30,869 nucleotides of DNA, from contig JAXLYX010000038.1 of NCBI GenBank assembly GCA_046351215.1, positions 1-30,869 of the forward strand, given 5' to 3'. The notes beneath the pieces were generated by a model, which saw nothing but the letters and a program-made list of their open reading frames with translations, had not been told where the DNA came from and searched no databases. Source of the stretch: JAXLYX01 sp046351215. GTDB taxonomy: Bacteria > Myxococcota_A > Polyangia > Polyangiales > Houyiibacteriaceae. Shown piece by piece: positions 27,653-30,869 of this stretch. Made by a program: the position numbers and the translations under genes. Each line of letters begins with the position of its first letter. The first letter of the stretch is position 1.

Positions 27653-28336
27653 GTGACCCGACCTCTCCTCCCCCTCTGCGCCCTCGCCCTCGTGGTCGGC
27701 GCCTGCGACGAACCGCCTCCGCCTCCGCCGGCGCCCCCGCCGAGCGCGACTCCCGCGGCTCCCGTGGGAGGTGGGGCCACCGCCACCGCCCCCACGCCGG
27801 CTCCGCCGACTCCCGCCCCCGCGGCACCGAGCGCGGGCGCATCGGGGCACGATCCCTGCCTCGTCGGGACCTGGACGCTGACGAGCGAGAACGCCGAAGC
27901 CTACTACCGCGCGCTCTTGACCCATTCGGCCGGCGGCGCCGCGGTCGAGGTGCAGGGCGTCGAGGGCACGAGCCATGCGACGTTCGGCGGCGACGGCTCG
28001 AGCACGTACTCGATGGACCACATCCGCTTCCGCTACCGGATCCCGGGCGCGGGGGGTGCGGTGCCGATCGACACGACGATGACCCTCGACGGCCGCGGCA
28101 CCGGGCGGTGGCAGGGCTCGGGCGGCGTCGCGAGCGTGGTCGACACCGACTTCCACATGGAAGGGGACATCGCGATGAACGTGCGCGGGCGCGAGATGCG
28201 GACTCGTCTCCCGGAGACCGCGCAGAGCACCTTCGGAGGCGCGCACGCCGGCGGCATGCGCTACACGTGCAGCGCGACGACCCTCGTGGCGCGCTACGAC
28301 GCGATGCCCGACGTCTCCGTCACCTGGGTGCGCTGA
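27653..28336 (+). CDS. Proline-rich linker lipoprotein of unknown function
   Basis: 227 aa from the GTG at 27653. The lipobox VGAC gives C18. A long Pro/Ala/Thr-rich linker (about 20-63) follows, then a compact domain beginning HDPCLVGTWTLTSEN. GTW at the start of a beta-rich segment with repeated T-x-T and G-x-G strands suggests a small beta-barrel (lipocalin-like) fold, but this is a guess from pattern. A second Cys near the C-terminus (MRYTCSATT) could pair with the Cys of HDPC. An ATG a few bases upstream (27646) is out of frame. Its stop abuts the WYL regulator stop with no gap. Confidence 0.75.
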   Translation: MTRPLLPLCALALVVGACDEPPPPPPAPPPSATPAAPVGGGATATAPTPAPPTPAPAAPSAGASGHDPCLVGTWTLTSENAEAYYRALLTHSAGGAAVEVQGVEGTSHATFGGDGSSTYSMDHIRFRYRIPGAGGAVPIDTTMTLDGRGTGRWQGSGGVASVVDTDFHMEGDIAMNVRGREMRTRLPETAQSTFGGAHAGGMRYTCSATTLVARYDAMPDVSVTWVR

Positions 28337-29035
28337 TCAGCCGATCGCGCCCGGCTCGTCGACGCCGATCGCCGCGAAGTAGTCGTCGAGCGACTTCCCC
28401 GCCTCGTGCTCGAAGACGGTGGAGGTCGTCTCGAGGCTCGTGATGCGATCGAGCCGGAACGAGCGGAAGCCCTCGCGCAGCTCGCACCAGCCGACGACGA
28501 TCCAGCTCTTCCCGAAGAACGCGAGCCCGAGCGGACGGATCCGTCGCGTCGAGGGCTCCCCGTCCTCGCGCACGTAGCCGAGGTCGATGCGCCGGCGCTG
28601 CTCGATCGCGCGGCGGAGCGTCGGCAGGTGGAGGCGCATCGCGTCGGGCAGCGCGAAGCCGGGCACGTACATGCGGACCGAGTCCACCCGCGCCCGGAGC
28701 TCGGCCGGGAGCACCTTGTGGATCCGGTCGAACGCATGCCCCGCCGAGCGCGAGAGCTCGGGATCCCCGAACCCCGAGACCATGCGGGCTCCGAGCACGA
28801 GGGCCTCGAGCTCGTCCGCGCGGAACATCAGCGGGGGGAGATCGAAACCGGCCCCGAGCCGGTAGCCGACGCCCGCTTCTCCTTCGATGGGCACGCCGGA
28901 GGCGACGAGGTCGGCGATGTCGCGATAGACCGTGCGGACGCTGACGCCGAGCTCGTCCGCGAGGAACCGACCCGTCACCGCCTTCTTGCGACGGAGCAGC
29001 CGGACGAGCTCGAAGAGGCGATCCGCGCGGCGCAT
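28337..29035 (-). CDS. WYL-domain transcriptional regulator (YafY type)
   Basis: 232 aa DNA-binding regulator. The N-terminal helix-turn-helix (about 5-60) is of the HTH_11 type, ADELGVSVRTVYRDIADLVASGVPI. It is followed by EGEAGVGYRLGAGFDLPPLMF, the signature of YafY-like proteins, and a WYL ligand-binding domain (about 137-200) with SWIVVGWCELREGFRSFRLDRI. The eponymous Trp-Tyr-Leu reads Trp-Ile-Val here. It is co-transcribed behind the GST gene (4 nt gap). It probably controls its own operon through the palindrome at 29816-29833, which is inference. The ligand is unknown. Confidence 0.92.
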   Translation of the reverse strand: MRRADRLFELVRLLRRKKAVTGRFLADELGVSVRTVYRDIADLVASGVPIEGEAGVGYRLGAGFDLPPLMFRADELEALVLGARMVSGFGDPELSRSAGHAFDRIHKVLPAELRARVDSVRMYVPGFALPDAMRLHLPTLRRAIEQRRRIDLGYVREDGEPSTRRIRPLGLAFFGKSWIVVGWCELREGFRSFRLDRITSLETTSTVFEHEAGKSLDDYFAAIGVDEPGAIG

Positions 29036-29039
29036 CGGT

Positions 29040-29774
29040 CTAGGCCGCGTCCTTCCGCGCCGCGCGCGGCGTCCACGTGGCCTCGTGGACCCGGTCGAGG
29101 TAGGCGACGAGGCGTGCCCGACGCTCGACCGACGCGTGCTGACGCGGCGTGAGCTCGGTGCGGTACCCGTGGAGCTGAGGGAAGAGCGAGAGGTCGGCAC
29201 ACGAGAGCTCGTCGCCGAGCCAGAAGCCCTGCGACGGAGCCCGCGCCTCGAGGTCGTCGAGGAGCGCCTCGAGCCGCGACCAGCACTCCGCGGGGCCTCC
29301 CCTCCACACGTCCCGTCCGACGAGGCTCCCGATCACCCGTTCGCGGATCGGCTTCGTCACGTCGCGACGCACGGGCTCCGGAATGCCCTGGAAATAGGCC
29401 TCGCGCGTGCGCTCCCAGTTCTCGTCGTCGGCCCATCGCGAGGCCACCAGGTATCCGTAGAGCGCTCCGTCCGCCATCTCCTCCCAGAGCCGCGCCTCGG
29501 GGCTCGAGAGCGCCGCGAGCGGCGACAGCCGCTCGATGCGGCGGAGGATCGGCGTCGAGTCGTAGACCACCTCGTCGTCGACGAGGAGGATCGGGAGCTG
29601 CCCCTTCGGATTCATCGCGACCACGTGATCGGGAGGTCCGGCTTCCCGGCGTTCGTACGAGAGACCGGCGTACCGCAGGGCCCGGCTCACCTTCATGCAG
29701 AAGGGAGAATAGGACTCGTGCCGGGGGAGGGAGAGGGCGGCGAATTCGAGGAGGACGAGGTTCGGCTGGGACAT
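29040..29774 (-). CDS. Glutathione S-transferase family protein
   Basis: 244 aa from the ATG at 29774. A thioredoxin-like N-terminal domain contains SPFCMKV (C26 near the position that activates the thiol in Omega/Beta-like GSTs), the cis-proline QLPILL (P61) and the D-S-T gamma-glutamyl-binding motif at 72-74. An all-helical C-terminal domain follows, with the capping-box segment SCADLSLFPQ. It is cytoplasmic and has no signal peptide. AAAGGAA at 29784-29790 is a good Shine-Dalgarno 9 nt from the ATG. First gene of the GST-WYL operon. Substrate unknown; electrophile detoxification is the family role. Confidence 0.92.
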   Translation of the reverse strand: MSQPNLVLLEFAALSLPRHESYSPFCMKVSRALRYAGLSYERREAGPPDHVVAMNPKGQLPILLVDDEVVYDSTPILRRIERLSPLAALSSPEARLWEEMADGALYGYLVASRWADDENWERTREAYFQGIPEPVRRDVTKPIRERVIGSLVGRDVWRGGPAECWSRLEALLDDLEARAPSQGFWLGDELSCADLSLFPQLHGYRTELTPRQHASVERRARLVAYLDRVHEATWTPRAARKDAA

Positions 29775-29783
29775 GGTTCGATG

Positions 29784-29790
29784 TTCCTTT
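29784..29790 (-). promoter_or_regulatory. Ribosome binding site of GST gene
   Basis: AAAGGAA on the minus strand, 9 nt upstream of the ATG at 29774. It confirms the start over the longer open frame. Confidence 0.7.
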
Positions 29791-29815
29791 CGACCTCGAG
29801 CGTAGGGAGGGGCTA

Positions 29816-29833
29816 CTGACACCCTCCTGTCAG
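29816..29833. promoter_or_regulatory. Candidate WYL regulator operator, CTGACA-N6-TGTCAG
   Basis: Perfect 6+6 bp inverted repeat with a 6 bp spacer, centred about 50 nt upstream of the GST ATG. Palindromes of this shape are common in front of YafY/WYL-regulated genes as I recall, which supports autoregulation of the GST-WYL operon. Binding is inferred. Confidence 0.6.
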
Positions 29834-29878
29834 GAGACCATGGAGGCCCTCGAGATTCCAGGGGGCCGGCCCCAGCAC

Positions 29879-29991
29879 GTCGACGTGCACGTGCCCGATC
29901 CTCGTCGACGTGCACGAGCCGCGTGCACGTGCACGTGCACGTGCCCGATTCGCGTGCACGTCGACGTGCACGATGGGGCGTGCACGTGCAC
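29879..29991. repeat. Array of palindromic hexamers GTGCAC and GTCGAC
   Basis: Nine GTGCAC (at 29885, 29910, 29923, 29929, 29935, 29954, 29966, 29980, 29986) and three GTCGAC (29879, 29904, 29960) are arranged as five in-register tandem blocks of 2, 2, 3, 3 and 2 hexamers. They are separated by spacers of 13, 7, 13 and 8 bp; both 13 bp spacers begin GTGCCCGAT. The GTGCAC stretches are alternating purine-pyrimidine (Z-DNA-prone), and every block is self-complementary. It lies in the 224 bp gap between the SDR stop and the GST promoter. No coding role is likely. Confidence 0.85.
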
Positions 29992-29998
29992 GTCGTCC

Positions 29999-30766
29999 TC
30001 AGGCCAGGAGGCCTCCATCGACGTTGATGCACGCCCCCGTCGTGTAGCTCGCCGCGTCCGACGCGAGGTAGAGGACGATTCCCGCCATCTCGTCGGGCTC
30101 GGCTCCCCTCCCCATCGGGATCTGCCCGAGGATCGTCTTCTTCAGCGCGTCGTTCGTCGTGAGCGCCGCGGCGAACTTCGTGTACGTGAGGCCGGGCAGG
30201 AGCGCGTTCACGCGGATCCCGAGGGGAGCGCATTCCTTCGCGAAGGCGCGCGTCATGCTGATGACGGCGGCCTTCGTGATCGAGTAGATGCCCTGCATGG
30301 GCCCCGGGACCACGCCGTTCACGGAGGCGACGTTGATGATCGAGCCTCCTCCCTTCTCGCGCATCAGCTTGCCGGCGGCGGTCGACGCGAAGAAGTAGCC
30401 ACGGATGTTCACGTCGACCGTCTTCTGGAAGGCGCTCGGGTCGGTGTCGAGGATGTGGCCGAAATAGGGGTTCGCGGCCGCGTTGTTCACGAGCACGTCG
30501 AGCTTCCCGTGCTTCTCGCGGATCGCCGCGAACGTCGCGTCGATCTGCTCGAGCTCGCCGATGTGGCAGGCCATCGCCTCGGCGCTGCCTCCGCCCTCGC
30601 GGATGCTCTCGGCGACCTTCTCGCAGCCCTCGACCTTCCGGCTCGCGACGATCACGTGCGCCCCGTTCGCGGCGAGCAGCCGCGCGATCGACTCGCCGAT
30701 GCCTCGGCTGCCACCGGTGACGAGCGCCACGCGCCCCGACAGATCGAAGAGGTTCTTCCCGCTCAT
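29999..30766 (-). CDS. Short-chain dehydrogenase/reductase (SDR family)
   Basis: 255 aa classical SDR (NAD(P)-dependent oxidoreductase). The cofactor motif TGGSRGIG is at 17-24. The NNAG element reads NNAA (94-97), and the catalytic residues S148, Y161 and K165 (YSITK) are present, with PGLTYTKF and the C-terminal GACINVDGG typical of the fold. NNAAANPYFGHI resembles DHRS4-like and acyl-metabolism SDRs, but the substrate cannot be told. The ATG at 30766 is preceded by AAGGAG 7 nt away, so the longer open frame upstream is rejected. It is followed by the hexamer array, not by another gene in its frame. Confidence 0.93.
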   Translation of the reverse strand: MSGKNLFDLSGRVALVTGGSRGIGESIARLLAANGAHVIVASRKVEGCEKVAESIREGGGSAEAMACHIGELEQIDATFAAIREKHGKLDVLVNNAAANPYFGHILDTDPSAFQKTVDVNIRGYFFASTAAGKLMREKGGGSIINVASVNGVVPGPMQGIYSITKAAVISMTRAFAKECAPLGIRVNALLPGLTYTKFAAALTTNDALKKTILGQIPMGRGAEPDEMAGIVLYLASDAASYTTGACINVDGGLLA

Positions 30767-30773
30767 CGTCCCG

Positions 30774-30779
30774 CTCCTT
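30774..30779 (-). promoter_or_regulatory. Ribosome binding site AAGGAG of SDR gene
   Basis: AAGGAG on the minus strand, 7 nt from the ATG at 30766; it fixes that start. The remaining bases to the window end show no identifiable promoter. Confidence 0.8.
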
Positions 30780-30869
30780 GTGCCGGCCCGGACGGCCGGC
30801 GTGCATCCCAGGGCGGGCATCGTAGGCTCGTTCCGTCCGGATGCCGACCCTCGACGAGCTAAGAGCGGG

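Noticed and set aside
29879..29991. CRISPR-like array
   Set aside because: Repeat units are 6 bp, spacers 7-13 bp and similar to one another, and no cas genes are nearby.
29840..30000. His/Val and Cys/Thr-repeat peptides encoded across the hexamer array
   Set aside because: Low-complexity translation of GTGCAC repeats with no start signal; not a gene.

Overview
This is a 30.9 kb stretch of densely packed, very GC-rich chromosome, with about 22 protein genes and no intergenic gap longer than 224 bp. I found no rRNA, tRNA, insertion sequence, phage gene or classical CRISPR array. The codon usage, the number of lipoproteins and beta-propeller or cyclase proteins, and a gene resembling the myxobacterial DUF2378/TIGR02265 family suggest a Gram-negative myxobacterium (Myxococcota, perhaps the Polyangia/Sandaracinaceae side). 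That placement is inference; no taxonomic marker gene is present.

Layout: (1) 37-5596, minus strand: a tripartite heavy-metal efflux operon in the order outer-membrane factor, adaptor, RND pump. (2) 5754-9946, plus: the ABC-F translation factor EttA, whose stop codon overlaps the GTG start of the DExH helicase HrpB. (3) 10058-12950, plus: a secreted SGNH hydrolase overlapping a membrane-bound Cache-HAMP-class III adenylate cyclase. (4) 13008-16477, minus: a VOC/glyoxalase-like protein, then proline iminopeptidase coupled (ATGA) to a large repeat-containing lipoprotein. (5) 16619-18214, plus: peptide chain release factor 3. (6) 18249-19506: a divergent pair, a DUF2378-like protein and a two-helix membrane protein. 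(7) 19544-27544, minus: a second metal efflux cluster in the order adaptor, RND pump, outer-membrane factor, running without real gaps into a CLC chloride channel and cysteine synthase. (8) 27653-28336, plus: a proline-rich lipoprotein. (9) 28337-29774, minus: a glutathione S-transferase/WYL regulator operon. (10) 29999-30766, minus: an SDR oxidoreductase, separated from the GST operon by a striking array of palindromic GTGCAC/GTCGAC hexamers.

Functionally, two separate RND systems with divalent-cation-type signature residues point to metal export. The second is probably co-transcribed with a predicted chloride channel and the last enzyme of cysteine synthesis, which suggests a combined metal, ion and thiol stress module. 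Two translation factors (EttA and RF3) lie in the same window but not in one operon. The features most worth checking are the hexamer-palindrome array at 29879-29991, the five-gene metal/chloride/cysteine operon, the palindromic operator candidate in front of the GST-WYL operon, and a strong hairpin touching the RF3 start.
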